Notes: a model not told the origin generated them from the letters alone. Shown: positions 1-10,400, numbered from the stretch's first letter. The stretch is DNA of 64,000 nucleotides from Flavobacterium sp. N502540 (GCF_025947365.1 NZ_CP110012.1:3658001-3722000); one strand, 5' to 3'. A program made the numbers and translations.

Positions 1-1
1 C

Positions 2-985
2 CTTATTAAACTAAATAAAATCACCGAAGAGTTAGAAGGTAATTTCTACGCAAAGGTTGAAGCTTTTAATCCGGGACATTCCTCAAAAGATAGAATAGCG
101 TTATACATTCTTGAAGAGGCCGAAAAAAGAGGTATTCTATCACCAGGTGATACCATTATCGAAACAACATCCGGTAATACAGGTTTTAGTTTGGCTATGG
201 TAAGCATTATAAAAGGCTATAATTGTATTTTGGCAGTAAGTTCAAAATCATCGAAAGATAAAATAGACATGTTGAGGAGTTTAGGTGCAAAAGTTTATGT
301 ATGCCCGGCTCACGTTTCAGCAGATGATGAAAGATCATACTATAATGTAGCGAAACGTTTACACGAAGAAACAAAAGGTTCTGTGTACATTAATCAGTAC
401 TTTAATCAATTGAATATTGATGCGCATTATAACTCTACCGGACCGGAAATCTGGGAACAGACAAAAGGAAAAATTACGCATCTTATTGCCTGCAGCGGAA
501 CAGGAGGAACGATCTCAGGAACTGCAAAATTCTTAAAAGAGAAAAACCCGAATATTAGAATTTTAGGTGTTGATGCTTTTGGATCAGTATTAAAAAAATA
601 CCACGAAACGAAAGAGTTCGATAACAAAGAGATTTACCCGTACCGTATTGAAGGTTTAGGTAAAAACTTAATTCCCTCAGCGACAGATTTTGATATCATC
701 GATAAGTTCATGAAAGTGACGGATGAAGAAAGCGCTCACTCTGCAAGGGAGATCACCAGAAAGGAAGGTTTATTCGTAGGATATACTTCAGGAGCTGTAA
801 TGCAAGCTATTAAGCAATATGCAGAAGAAGGAGAATTTACAAAAGACAGTAATATTATTGCTATATTTCCGGATCACGGTTCTCGTTATATGAGTAAAGT
901 ATTCAGCGATGACTGGATGAACGAACAAGGTTTCTTTGACAGTGTTAATGAAGAAGAAGTTCAAAAAATTGAATTTGTAAAGTAG
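2..985 (+). CDS. PLP-dependent cysteine synthase / cystathionine beta-synthase family protein (5' end outside window)
   Basis: The reading frame is open from base 2, so the gene begins before the window; about 20 residues are probably missing compared with the usual ~345. The fold-type II PLP signature is clear. The Schiff-base lysine lies in [11 protein letters not shown] near bases 70-105, the first phosphate-binding loop is TSGNTG near 169-186, and a second glycine-rich loop is [10 protein letters not shown] near 495-525. The family replaces the beta-hydroxyl or acetyl group of a serine derivative with sulfide or homocysteine in the cytoplasm. I cannot decide between cysteine synthase and cystathionine beta-synthase from sequence alone. 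There is no C-terminal CBS domain. A clear terminator follows the stop codon. Confidence 0.88.
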   Translation, partial: LIKLNKITEELEGNFYAKVEAFNPGHSSKDRIALYILEEAEKRGILSPGDTIIETTSGNTGFSLAMVSIIKGYNCILAVSSKSSKDKIDMLRSLGAKVYVCPAHVSADDERSYYNVAKRLHEETKGSVYINQYFNQLNIDAHYNSTGPEIWEQTKGKITHLIACSGTGGTISGTAKFLKEKNPNIRILGVDAFGSVLKKYHETKEFDNKEIYPYRIEGLGKNLIPSATDFDIIDKFMKVTDEESAHSAREITRKEGLFVGYTSGAVMQAIKQYAEEGEFTKDSNIIAIFPDHGSRYMSKVFSDDWMNEQGFFDSVNEEEVQKIEFVK

Positions 986-1013
986 TACATTAAACTGCTT
1001 TTTTAAATATAAG

Positions 1014-1045
1014 ACTCCATTCGTTTTACGGATGGAGTTTTTTTT
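1014..1045 (+). terminator. Rho-independent terminator of the PLP-enzyme gene
   Basis: A 10-bp stem (1014-1023 with 1029-1038, one G-U pair) closes a five-base loop and is followed by a T run to 1045. It begins 28 bases after the stop codon of the PLP-dependent enzyme. Confidence 0.85.
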
Positions 1046-1104
1046 ATCTTAATTTTTTGGAAGCCGCCAATTTTAAATGATTTTCTGTATTTAAACAGGT
1101 CAAA

Positions 1105-1143
1105 TATAAAACTAAACCGGTAACATGATTGATGTTACCGGTT
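1105..1143 (-). terminator. Hairpin terminator for the small minus-strand gene
   Basis: A perfect 11-bp stem (1115-1125 with 1133-1143) with a seven-base loop is followed on the minus strand by a T-rich tract (1114 down to about 1103). It sits about 50 bases beyond the stop codon of the 25-residue membrane peptide gene, so that small gene is probably a transcribed unit of its own. Confidence 0.6.
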
Positions 1144-1192
1144 ATAGAATACGTGTCAGCTTAAAGCAGATTTTTTTCAGATGATTGTCATT

Positions 1193-1270
1193 TTAGCTTA
1201 GCACACTTAGAACAACGAATACAACAACCAAAAGGATTATCGCATATCTGGTGTATTTTGATGTTTTCAT
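1193..1270 (-). CDS. Unannotated 25-residue single-span membrane peptide
   Basis: The frame reads ATG to TAA in 26 codons. A short polar N-terminus with Lys, Arg and Tyr (MKTSKYTRYA) is followed by an unbroken hydrophobic stretch (residues 10-25, mostly Ile, Leu, Val and Phe), long enough for one membrane span. An A-rich leader with an upstream TATATTTAC box precedes it, and a strong hairpin terminator follows on the same strand. No function can be assigned. Support comes from the organised amino-acid pattern, the terminator, and placement in an otherwise empty 460-bp spacer. It may be a regulatory or toxin-like membrane peptide, or a chance ORF. Confidence 0.45.
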   Translation of the reverse strand: MKTSKYTRYAIILLVVVFVVLSVLS

Positions 1271-1443
1271 TCTTTTATTTTTTTTGTAAATATAGCTGAA
1301 TTTGGATAAAAACCTGTCTTTTTTAATTCGTAGTGAGACAAAAAAGAAAAATATTTTTTAGTTCTTCCCAACCTTTTCATTTAAAATACACTCTATAGAA
1401 GTATAATCGTCTTTTGAACGATTTAAACTAAAAATAGTATCGT

Positions 1444-2199
1444 ATGAAAAAGAAATTCACCTTAGAAATAGCGAATCCTTGTTCTGAAAATTTTGATAAT
1501 ATGATCCCTAATTCAGAAGGGTCATTTTGTAATACCTGTGTTAAGAATGTAATTGATTTAAGCCGAAAAACGAATACTGAAGTGGCCAGATTCATTGCCA
1601 ATAATAAAGACAAGAATATTTGTGCCCGATTAAAAACAACACAGTTAGAAGAGGAGTTTGTGCACCAGGAGACTTCCAAAATGAATAATCTGAAGTATGC
1701 GGCAGTAGCAGCTTCTATTCTGCTGGCTTCAAATGTTGCTGGACAGGAAAAAACTCCGGTTCAGACTGAAATAAATGAATCAGTACCTAAAAGTAATATT
1801 CTGGGGAAAATAGCCATTAGTCAAACCGTTCAGGAAGAAATTTCGATAACAATCAAAGGGAAGTTGTTAGATGCAAAAACCAACAGGCCCTTAAGCGGCA
1901 AAGTCTATCCGAATTTAACCCTTAGTATCAATGATTCACAGCCTCCTATGAAAATAGATTCAAAAACCGGTGATTTTTCGATTACGTCCTTGGTTTCTAA
2001 AAAGGGTGAAGCCCTTATGATTACAATCTCGAGCGGGGATTATTATTTATCCAAAACGATCCCTTTCGACCTTAAAAAAGTGAAAGGAAAGGTTCTTCAT
2101 CAAAACATAAAGATCAACACTGAGGAGTTGATTAAGGTTTATATTGCCGGAGGACTAGGGATTAACTATAAAGAGAAAAAAGTGATTAAAGAGAATTGA
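1444..2199 (+). CDS. Membrane protein with N-terminal Cys motif and exported C-terminal domain
   Basis: The first ~75 residues carry a patterned cysteine set (Cys13, Cys29-x2-Cys32, Cys60) in a context, ANPCSENFDNM and GSFCNTCVKNVIDLS, that recurs at the N-terminus of many Bacteroidota membrane proteins, some of which end in TonB-like domains. A single hydrophobic segment follows at residues 83-99. The remaining ~150 residues should be periplasmic and begin with a beta-rich segment (ITIKGKLLDAKTNRPLSG) typical of carboxypeptidase-regulatory-like modules. No TonB C-terminal motif is visible. The Cys motif may bind metal or sense redox state in the cytoplasm, which is an inference. The gene is monocistronic with its own terminator. 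Exact function is unknown. Confidence 0.7.
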   Translation: MKKKFTLEIANPCSENFDNMIPNSEGSFCNTCVKNVIDLSRKTNTEVARFIANNKDKNICARLKTTQLEEEFVHQETSKMNNLKYAAVAASILLASNVAGQEKTPVQTEINESVPKSNILGKIAISQTVQEEISITIKGKLLDAKTNRPLSGKVYPNLTLSINDSQPPMKIDSKTGDFSITSLVSKKGEALMITISSGDYYLSKTIPFDLKKVKGKVLHQNIKINTEELIKVYIAGGLGINYKEKKVIKEN

Positions 2200-2223
2200 T
2201 TGATTTGTTGTTTTTTTGAATAG

Positions 2224-2257
2224 AAAAAGCTCTGGACTTCCAGAGCTTTTTGTGTTT
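2224..2257 (+). terminator. Bidirectional terminator between convergent units
   Basis: A perfect 12-bp stem (2224-2235 with 2240-2251) closes a four-base loop. The stem ends are A-runs and T-runs, so it can act in both directions. It would end the Cys-motif gene on the plus strand and the long toxin locus on the minus strand. Confidence 0.85.
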
Positions 2258-2280
2258 ATAGGAGAATTAGTTTTTAAATT

Positions 2281-2463
2281 TTATTCAACCCCATGGTTTT
2301 TTTTTAAGATTGAATTTTTAGGAAGAATAATATCTAATTCTTTTCTTTCTTGAGTCATCCATTGTAAAGTATGTTCATTGAAAATTATTTTTTATACTTC
2401 TTTCTTTATGCCATCCAGCCTCTTCATTAATGCATTTGTAAAATCTTCTATGTCATAAGGCAT
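2281..2463 (-). pseudogene. Decayed small ORF at the tail of the toxin locus
   Basis: An ATG at 2463, five bases after the stop of the preceding 46-residue ORF, opens a frame that runs 23 codons to a TAA at 2394-2392. The same frame then continues for another 36 codons to a TAA at 2283-2281. The downstream part has ordinary protein composition (for example LQWMTQERKELDIILPKNS), so the internal stop looks like a nonsense mutation in a ~60-residue gene. It sits where polymorphic-toxin loci collect spare immunity genes and displaced toxin tips. An alternative is a real 23-residue ORF followed by chance sequence. Confidence 0.4.
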
Positions 2464-2468
2464 AATAA

Positions 2469-2609
2469 CTATTCAAATTTGATATTAATATTTACTTTTA
2501 TTTCTTCAACTCCAAAATAATCAAAAAATAGATTACAAATTAAATAAACTGGTTTAATATCTCCAATTTCAACAATTATTTCTCTAGTAGTTTTCTTAAC
2601 TATAGTCAT
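2469..2609 (-). CDS. Small ORF or gene remnant (46 residues) downstream of toxin/immunity genes
   Basis: ATG at 2609 to TAG at 2469. The product starts MTIVKKTTREIIVEIGDIKP and ends with an alternating hydrophobic/charged strand pattern (EIKVNINIKFE). That is typical of a beta-rich C-terminal piece of a small immunity-type protein. In-frame codons upstream of the ATG stay open only back to a TAA near 2640, so this may be the tail of a once-longer gene. It is transcribed in the same direction as the four genes before it and lies 50 bases after the 136-residue gene. Function is not recognised. Confidence 0.4.
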   Translation of the reverse strand: MTIVKKTTREIIVEIGDIKPVYLICNLFFDYFGVEEIKVNINIKFE

Positions 2610-2659
2610 TGTTTCAAATGCAATTGACCTAGAGTCTTTTATTTATTGCAATTTTCAAG

Positions 2660-3070
2660 TTAAATCTCTTTTACATAGTTTAATTTCAAATTCAATATTT
2701 CCTCTAATAAATTTATATAGTCAGTTTCTGTTATAGATAAACTATATTTTACCCAAGGAGTAATACATTCATTATTAATAACTATATATTTATTTATTAA
2801 ATCAAGTAGATGTTCTCTATTGGAAATTTCTTCATTTAAATTTTCAATAGAATTAAACTCTTCATAATTGGCTAGTTTATTGTGTAATAATAATAATTGT
2901 TTTTTAAAATTGTTTTTTCCAAATAATTCAATGGAAAATTCCAAAAGTGATAGATTTCCTTCGATGTCTGTTTTGAAAATTGGAGTGTATATATTATAAG
3001 GTTCTCCCCAATCGAATTTCTCTTCTCTTATATTACAAATTGGATTAGTGTCAAAATCAATATTTTCCAT
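2660..3070 (-). CDS. Putative immunity protein for the deaminase-like toxin
   Basis: A 136-residue acidic protein without signal peptide or membrane segment, so probably cytoplasmic. The first third is beta-prone (NIDFDTNPICNIREEKFDW) and the rest is helical and rich in Glu, Leu and Asn. I recognise no family. The assignment as immunity protein is inferred from position: it starts seven bases after the stop of the deaminase-like toxin gene, on the same strand, in a locus full of toxin parts. Its small size, acidity and high AT content fit that role. Without a partner test the call stays provisional. Confidence 0.55.
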   Translation of the reverse strand: MENIDFDTNPICNIREEKFDWGEPYNIYTPIFKTDIEGNLSLLEFSIELFGKNNFKKQLLLLHNKLANYEEFNSIENLNEEISNREHLLDLINKYIVINNECITPWVKYSLSITETDYINLLEEILNLKLNYVKEI

Positions 3071-3077
3071 TTTAAAA

Positions 3078-3911
3078 TTATTTTATGTTTTTAATTCCAT
3101 CTACCAAATTTATTTTCACATTAGGGAACATATTAGCAAAATCCTGTATAACTCCTTGGCAGGAAATACAATATGGTAATTCAGAAGCAATTGTAATTTC
3201 ACCCTTTACTTTAGGTAGAATAGCTCCTTTTTTGCCACCTAATTTTTGAGCTATCTCACTTAATCCTACATATTCTGTATCAAATTCTCTACTCCATGCG
3301 CTATCAGTATTTATATTACTTTGCTTATCAATTTTATATGAATCGAATATTGGTTCTCCATCAAATTTATTTCCACTTATTTTAACATCGGTTGAAGTTA
3401 TGTATAGATTATCTATTTTACCATCAAAATAAGCTAAATTTCGTTTGTCGAACTTCTGGATTTCTTCTAGTAATTCGTTTCCAGAATATTTTTTTCTTAA
3501 TTCATAAATATTATTTTCGCGGAATTGTTTAAATCGAGTTTTGGCTTTTAGATAGTCAGATGCGTATCCCCTAAAAATATTTTTGCCTTCGTTTAAAGGA
3601 GTTGGAAACTTTTCAACATCTTTTAAATCTTTCCATTTTACATATCCGCCAACATTCTTAATTTCATCTAAATTCTTTGAAACCAGATTAAGCTCTTCTA
3701 TATTTTTTGTTAGACCTGTTTTCTCATTGTATAAAACTTTCCAAGAATCAAACGCCTTTTGTGGTTCTTTTTCGGCAAATGCTACAAGTTCCTTAGATGT
3801 ATACATATCATCTTTAAAGAATCTCATAATTGTCTCACATTGTGCATTTACGTTTAAAAATGCGAATAATACAATCCAGAGTGTTAAATAGAATTTTATT
3901 CTGTTTTTCAT
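3078..3911 (-). CDS. Exported deaminase-like toxin cassette with its own signal peptide
   Basis: Residues 1-23 form a signal peptide (MKNRIKFYLTLWIVLFAFLN, then VNAQ). The middle (about 38-100) resembles the linker module that precedes C-terminal toxins in Bacteroidota, with EPQKAFDSWKVLYNEK and a NVGGYVKW turn. The last ~75 residues have a deaminase-fold toxin pattern: an acidic D211-T-E213 stretch where the first zinc-binding motif is expected, then GEITIASELPYC and Cys248-x2-Cys251, followed by helix and strand (QDFANMFPNVKINLV). This is closest to the nucleic-acid deaminase toxins such as the XOO_2897-like group. The usual HxE is not seen, so activity is uncertain. The ATG overlaps the stop of the preceding gene by one base (TAATG), which suggests coupled translation. 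Confidence 0.6.
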   Translation of the reverse strand: MKNRIKFYLTLWIVLFAFLNVNAQCETIMRFFKDDMYTSKELVAFAEKEPQKAFDSWKVLYNEKTGLTKNIEELNLVSKNLDEIKNVGGYVKWKDLKDVEKFPTPLNEGKNIFRGYASDYLKAKTRFKQFRENNIYELRKKYSGNELLEEIQKFDKRNLAYFDGKIDNLYITSTDVKISGNKFDGEPIFDSYKIDKQSNINTDSAWSREFDTEYVGLSEIAQKLGGKKGAILPKVKGEITIASELPYCISCQGVIQDFANMFPNVKINLVDGIKNIK

Positions 3912-4432
3912 TATTTTATGCCTTTTATTTTTGCAATTATTTCATCTGTTAATAATGGTGACTCCCAGATACCTACTATATAAGTAACGTCTTCTCCTAA
4001 GCTATCTTCCGCCGCACTTCTTGGTTGAGCCTCGGATGTCCATCTACTAAATTCTATCCTTAAATATTCTTTTTCATTTTGTTCAATTAGAATGATCTCT
4101 CCAGGAGATTTATACATTTTATTTATCCTTAAAATAGTATCATAATAGCCTTTATATTTAAGATCTTCTTGAATTTCAAACCCGTATGTCTTAGATAAAA
4201 ATGATAATTCACCTATTGTAAAAGATTCTTTCGGATCTATATAAGGATTAGCGATTAATTTTTTTCTATACTCTTTTTTTTCAGAGGAAGTACTACCGCC
4301 ATATTCGTTTATAATTTTTATACTAGGTCTTATTAATTCAGTTTTTATTGAAGTCATACCTTGGCTAACTTTTTCAGTTCCGTTACCCATGATCTCTGTC
4401 TGGATACAATAAAAGTTTTCTATTAGTTTCAT
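3911..4432 (-). CDS. Putative immunity protein for the TNT-like toxin
   Basis: A 173-residue protein with no signal peptide or membrane segment. I do not recognise a family. It overlaps the end of the 2027-residue toxin gene by four bases (ATGA), so the two are translationally coupled, and its own stop overlaps the start of the next toxin gene (TAATG). Immediate downstream coupling to a toxin C-terminus is the classic place for the cognate immunity gene, and for TNT-type toxins the partner blocks the NAD+-binding cleft. An internal ATG at codon 15 (TEIMGNGTEKV) is a possible alternative start, but the overlap favours the first. Assignment is by context only. Confidence 0.55.
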   Translation of the reverse strand: MKLIENFYCIQTEIMGNGTEKVSQGMTSIKTELIRPSIKIINEYGGSTSSEKKEYRKKLIANPYIDPKESFTIGELSFLSKTYGFEIQEDLKYKGYYDTILRINKMYKSPGEIILIEQNEKEYLRIEFSRWTSEAQPRSAAEDSLGEDVTYIVGIWESPLLTDEIIAKIKGIK

Positions 4433-7400
4433 TTGCTACAATCAATTTTAGTAATTATTTTATCCATTTTGTATGTCAAGTCTTCAATATCATCTACCCA
4501 TTTGCCTCCTCTAAAAACAGAACGTTGTACAATATCATAAGTAATTCCTTTTTTGAAGGACGACTCATGGAATTTAGGTTTTGTTCGTATTTGTTTAGCT
4601 AGTCCTTGTTGTTTAATCCCATTTTTATTTTTCCATGGAATTGCGTCTCCATAGCTAAATTCTATTCCTGACGCATCTTTTATTTTAAATTTTATATATA
4701 CCATACCTTCTTGTACATCTTCTAATAAAGCTCTAGAATCATAGGTATATTGAATGTCAATTTTATTATATTCATTTTTGTATACAGGACTTGCAAATCC
4801 ACCACCTAATTCAGTAACTTCTGTAATTTTTCCATCAGCTTTATCCACTTTTGGATTTTGAAAACGATCAAATATTCCTCCCTCCGCTAGAATTTCTGTG
4901 TCTTTTTTTACAGTTTCTATTTTTATGAAGCCGTCAAACGGTGGCCAACCTCCATTAATTTCATTACCTGGATCTGCATGGAAGAAATCATATAGTTCAT
5001 CCCATTTCTCATCACCCCATAGCTCATACGCTTTTACTCTTTGAGCTATTGTAGAATTACCAACGGTACTTTCAAAAGCTTCAAAAGTTCCTTTCTTTAA
5101 CTTTTCAATTCTAGAAATAGTAGACAACTCTTCACTGCCTTTGATTCCTTTAGAAGCCCATTTAGACCAATATACTACTAATTTTTCATCTTGTAACTTT
5201 CTTAAAGTTGCTAAGTCAGCTTTTGCAAAATCTTTTAGAAAATCTTCTTTAGTAGCAACGCTAAGGCCTTCAACTTCTTTATTAAGTGAACTTAATTCAG
5301 ATTTTTTAAGTAAAGTTAACAAATCTCTCGTTTCACTAACTCCTTTTTCTGATCTCAATATTAAGATTGCATTGTTTATCAATTCTATTTCTGTGGTAGT
5401 AATTGCTTTTGCATTTTTTAAAGCATCTAAATTTTTCTCTAACTGTATAGCAGATAGTTCTTTTGTAGGTTTAGATAATAGTTGAATATTGTTGTTCGTA
5501 TTTAAAAGCTTAGTTTCAGCAGCAAATTCAATTGATTGATTTTTTATATCAATAGCCTTGTAATTCAATTGTGTTTCGCCAACAATTTCACCAATATTTT
5601 TAGCGTCATTAATAGCTTCAAATTCATTAGAAATTTTCAACATATTATTTGGCATAACTAAATCACCAATAGAAACAATACCAGTTGCCAAACTAGCTTT
5701 ATTAAAAAAGTTCGCAAGTTTTGGGTCTTGTTCTCTAAAAGCAGTTCCTGCCATACTTGCGACAGAACTTATTTTATCTGCATAAAATAAAACTCTTCCT
5801 AATTTTGTTAATTGACCGCCTGGTATAGCTAATGTTAAAGCATCAAATGAGGTTTGTATAATATCGGCCTGAGTTTGGCTATCACCAACATCACTTGAAT
5901 AAAGAGATAAGATTGCCGGTACAGGAATTGCAACTGGTTTTCCGTCCTTATCTTTATTTGCAGTATAATCTGTGAGAAGATTATCTTTTGATAAGTTTTT
6001 AAAGAGCATAAAATCAAAAGGAGAATACAATTTTGTACTCATTGATTCATTTTTAAACAAACCTTCTTTTAGGACTTGCTCTACATTGATTTTTTTTGTC
6101 TGCTCATCATACTTAGCGTCTATAGATAAAAATTTATGGCTTTTACCATTATAATCATAAAAAAGACCAATAACTGTTGAACTTGATAGATATGACGCAA
6201 AATCTGCATATCCTCTGACAAAGATATTTTTATAATCATATGTAACCGCAACTTCAGGTTTTTTAAGATATTCAGTAAGTTCCTTAACAGATTTTAGTTT
6301 ATAGCTGTCTATAATTTTGTTAATACCATTAGTATATTTTTCGGATCTTAGGAAATGCTGATAGAATACGCTCATCAGCAACTTTCGGTTGTCACCAGAG
6401 ATTACTAGATTGCTGTCATTTATTTTAAGATATATGATGTACCACAGAGGAAATTCTCTTTTTATTGTTGCCGGGCCCGAACCGCCTCTCGTATTTGGCC
6501 AGCTGAAAACTATTTTGTCATTTTCTAATAAATCGATTAGAGTGTTTGAATTAAATTTAGTATAAGCAATTATCTTTACAATAATTTTTTCTTCTTCTTC
6601 ATCCCATAAATTTCTTTGCATTAGAGTTTTAACTAATGCTATTGCTCTTTCAGAGTTTAAATTTTGATATTCTAGTTCTGTAGCTAACTTTAAACATTTA
6701 ACTTGTTCTTCATTGATAGTTTTAAGTGTAATATTTGGGTCAAATAAAGATTTAAGACATTCATTATTGTTTTTCACCTGTTCATTAAGAGAGGTATCAA
6801 AGTACTGAAAGTATTTTTCGTAATATTTCTGTTTGTCTGAGCTGTTGTATAGTTCATATACAAAATTATATGTGTTTGCTTGTCCTCTCCATCCCGTATG
6901 GTCGTTTAAATTAACTCTAAAATTTTCATACCATTTATAAGTGGTTTTTATTGGACCAGTATACACTGTAGCACCTGCACCTGAGTTTTCCGAATATGTA
7001 TTTGAAAATTTGTCAAAAAAGCCAGGATATACTACTCGCATTTCGGCAATTTTATTTATCCATAGCTGCTCAGGTTTACCAAAATGTTCCTTAAGCATAT
7101 TCTTTGTGTTTTGGTCATAGCACCACAAACAAGAATTGTTGGATACAGAAATTTCTTTGCTTAAATTATTTAGAAAACGAGAAGAGTAAGGTGCAATTTT
7201 ATTAATAAATACATCAAGTGTAATTTCTCCTGTTCCACCATTGTATTGAGTTATTTTTTGGTGTTCTGAAATAGGGAATGATAATTTGAAAATTGCATAA
7301 TTTGAATTAGAATTTAACAATGGATAGATAAAACCATCAACTTTACTAAAATCAGTGACATCTTTATATATTTTTTTATCTTGTAGATCAACATATCCTT

Positions 7401-10400
7401 TCGAAGGATCATATACATATTCATGTATTGTTTTTCCATCATCTTCAAGTTTTTCAAATCTTTTTAAGGCACCAGTTTTAGTTTTGTTGTTGTATGATTT
7501 TGAATCTTCATTCCCACTTATAGATCCATAAATAAATTCATATCTCATTAATTTCTTGTGATTAATAGATACGATTTGACCATCAGGTGTAATGAATGAT
7601 ACTGTTCCTTTTGAATCATCTTTAGAGTCTTTATCTAAGTTAGCAAAAGTGTAAGGGATTTTTTCATATGTTTTAACATTTTCCCCATCACTATCCCCCT
7701 GAATAAACGGATACAATTGTAATCCGGGCGCATGAAGTACCTGCCAGTCATTATGGCTTAAAAGTACTCCCGTACCGTAATCCATTAAAAGGTCTGTGGT
7801 TGTAGTCGTGTTATACTCTGTAAATGGATGCTTCAATCCAAAGACACCATGACCTAATTCGTGAGCCAATGTACGAACGGTATTGGTTTTGTTGAAAATA
7901 AAACCATATTGTCGCTTCAGTGGCATAAAGCCCAGAATGTTTGATTTATCGGAAGGAGCTCCGGTATAAATTACATAATAGGTGTCTTTTTTATAATCGG
8001 AACCTAATTTTGCTTTTAGATTATTGGTGATTTGCTGTTGGTCCGGTGTATAGGTGTTCAGCAAGTCGCTGTCACTGGTTTCGATGCTTTCTCCCCAGCT
8101 GTTGTCTAAGGTTACATTTATGGTATTAACGTCAAATGTTATTCCGGCTGGTTCATAAATTGCATTCAATTGCTCTTTTGCATTAGCAGGTATTGAAGCA
8201 TTGTTAACGCTAACCAGTATTACATTTACTTTTTTATTGGTCAAATGCCATAAATCTATCGCTCCGGCAATATCGTATTTCCCGACAGTTTCTTTCGGGT
8301 CTTTTGATGCAGCAGGTTTTACGGTTGCAATAACTGTTTCTTTAGCAAAATCTAAAGTTTTTTTCAGGGTTAATGTTGCAACATTATCTTTCCAAACAAT
8401 TTGAGTACTGTCAATAGCGGTACCATTTTGAGTTTTAAAGACAAGATCTTTTTTGGTTTTTCCGTTTTTAAAGTTGGCGGTTGCGGTTACAATATCCGTT
8501 TTATTAGGACTGTTTGAAATAGCTTTCAAATTTACATTGTACGTACCACCACTTTTTTGAGGGATTGTTTCGTAAGTTTTACCTAAGCTTCCGTTTGCTG
8601 CTGCAGGGGCATTATCAAAAGCATAAAATCCATTTCCTTTAGAGAAAATTACATTTACATCTGCAGACGAAATTTCAGTCACACTTCCACCAGATCCCAT
8701 TCCGTTTGTATTCTTGGAATTTGGAATTCCTCCCGGAGCGAGTTGTCCTGTTTTTTCGATATTTCCGGCAGGGGCATTAGCAGGAACGGCATATTGTTTA
8801 CCGTTTTTATCCGTAATTATAATATCATTTACCGTTTTTGGTAAGTTAACTTTAACATCATCCGGACCTGTTATTGTAATGCTTCCATCCGGATTTTTTA
8901 CTACTGATTTTATAGGGAACTGGATGTCCTGATTGACCACATTCCCGGCGTCACCAAAGGCGTCATTAATGACACCATCTAAATCTGAGATACCGCTCCA
9001 GGTAGGATCATAGGCTGCAATAATTTCTCCTGAAATTAATTTAAAATCGCTGTTAACACCGATGTTGTTAAAGGTTATTCTGATTCGGGTGTTTTCGCTA
9101 AGGTTTCCTTTTGAAGCTCCGTTTTCATCTTTTGCACCTAAGGCATCAGCAGCATCAATCAGTTTTCTGAATTTCTCCAGGAAAGGAAGGGTTACATAAC
9201 CTTCTCCCGAGAAATTACCATTACTTCCGGTTGCTTTTAAAACTACGATAGGAAAATCCCCCGCTGAAACTACATCATTTGAGAAAAGTTCCGGAAGCGG
9301 TGTCTGGTTGGCAAGATCTCGGGGATCCGGCTTGATACCGCAACCCTGAAATACAATTTCATCTCTGGCAATGGTAGTGAATTCAAAGATTGAACTTTTA
9401 ATGTATTTGCCTATATCACAGGATGATCCTACGGTATATTCGTAGGTGGTGTTAGGTTTTAAGTTGCTAAGCGTAATATTTTCTCTTGGTGTGACAGCTT
9501 TGTACCATTCCGAACCGGAATTTTTCTCACGATAGTTTACCTGATAGTCAAAGTTGTCGATGTTACCGCTCCAGCTTATTTTGGCCTGATCCTGACTGAT
9601 ACTTTCCGTTTTGATGGCAAGGGGAGAGGTACAGAATACTTCGTAGGTAAAAGCAAAGATTTCGGTATAACCGTTGTTTTTAAATACACCAATTTCTTCG
9701 GCTCCTAAAATGGCTTTTGCTTTGATGCGCCAGGCGTATTTTTTACCGGGAATCAGTTGAGGTTCACTCATGCCGTACTGCAGAGTGGTCATTTTGGTGG
9801 TTGTGGTATATAGCGGAGGTGAATAAGCGAATGCATTTTGCACCGGGGTGTAGCTGTCCCAGATTTCGACTAATGAAAATTCGTATTCTACATTACTAAC
9901 GTTGATGCTTCTTGGCGTCCAGCTGAAAACAATGTTCTGCAGGTTTTGCTGCATGATCGAAGCATTGTTTAAAGGCAGGTTTAGGAAGGGCGGTTCATTT
10001 TGAAAAATAACAGTAGTTGTACCTGTTTTTCTGGACAGTTTTTTTCCTGTAGCAAAATCATATACCTCTACATAAAAGTTACTAATTCCTTCTGGTAAAG
10101 GCTGTGCATATTGATTTGGATTTAATCCCAACAAGTTCTGGTATTGAAAATAGGGAGCCAGATCAACATTGGTTAATTGCAATGGGAATCCTCCTTCGAG
10201 GTACAGTGGTTTTGCTCCTGCAACAAAATCGTTGTTGCTGAACGAAATTCCGTTGCCCTGAAAGTAAATTTTTAATCGAACCTGACGGTTGGAGATGGTC
10301 AAATCGTTGAGCAGCAACTGGATTTTAATGGGACTGTTTATAGTAGTCGCATCGGCATATTTGCTCAGGTAAATAGGGGATGGCTGCGTAATTTGGGTCG

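Noticed and set aside
5141..5485. A 114-codon plus-strand frame within the large toxin gene
   Set aside because: It is antisense to a long, well-supported reading frame and has no recognisable domain.
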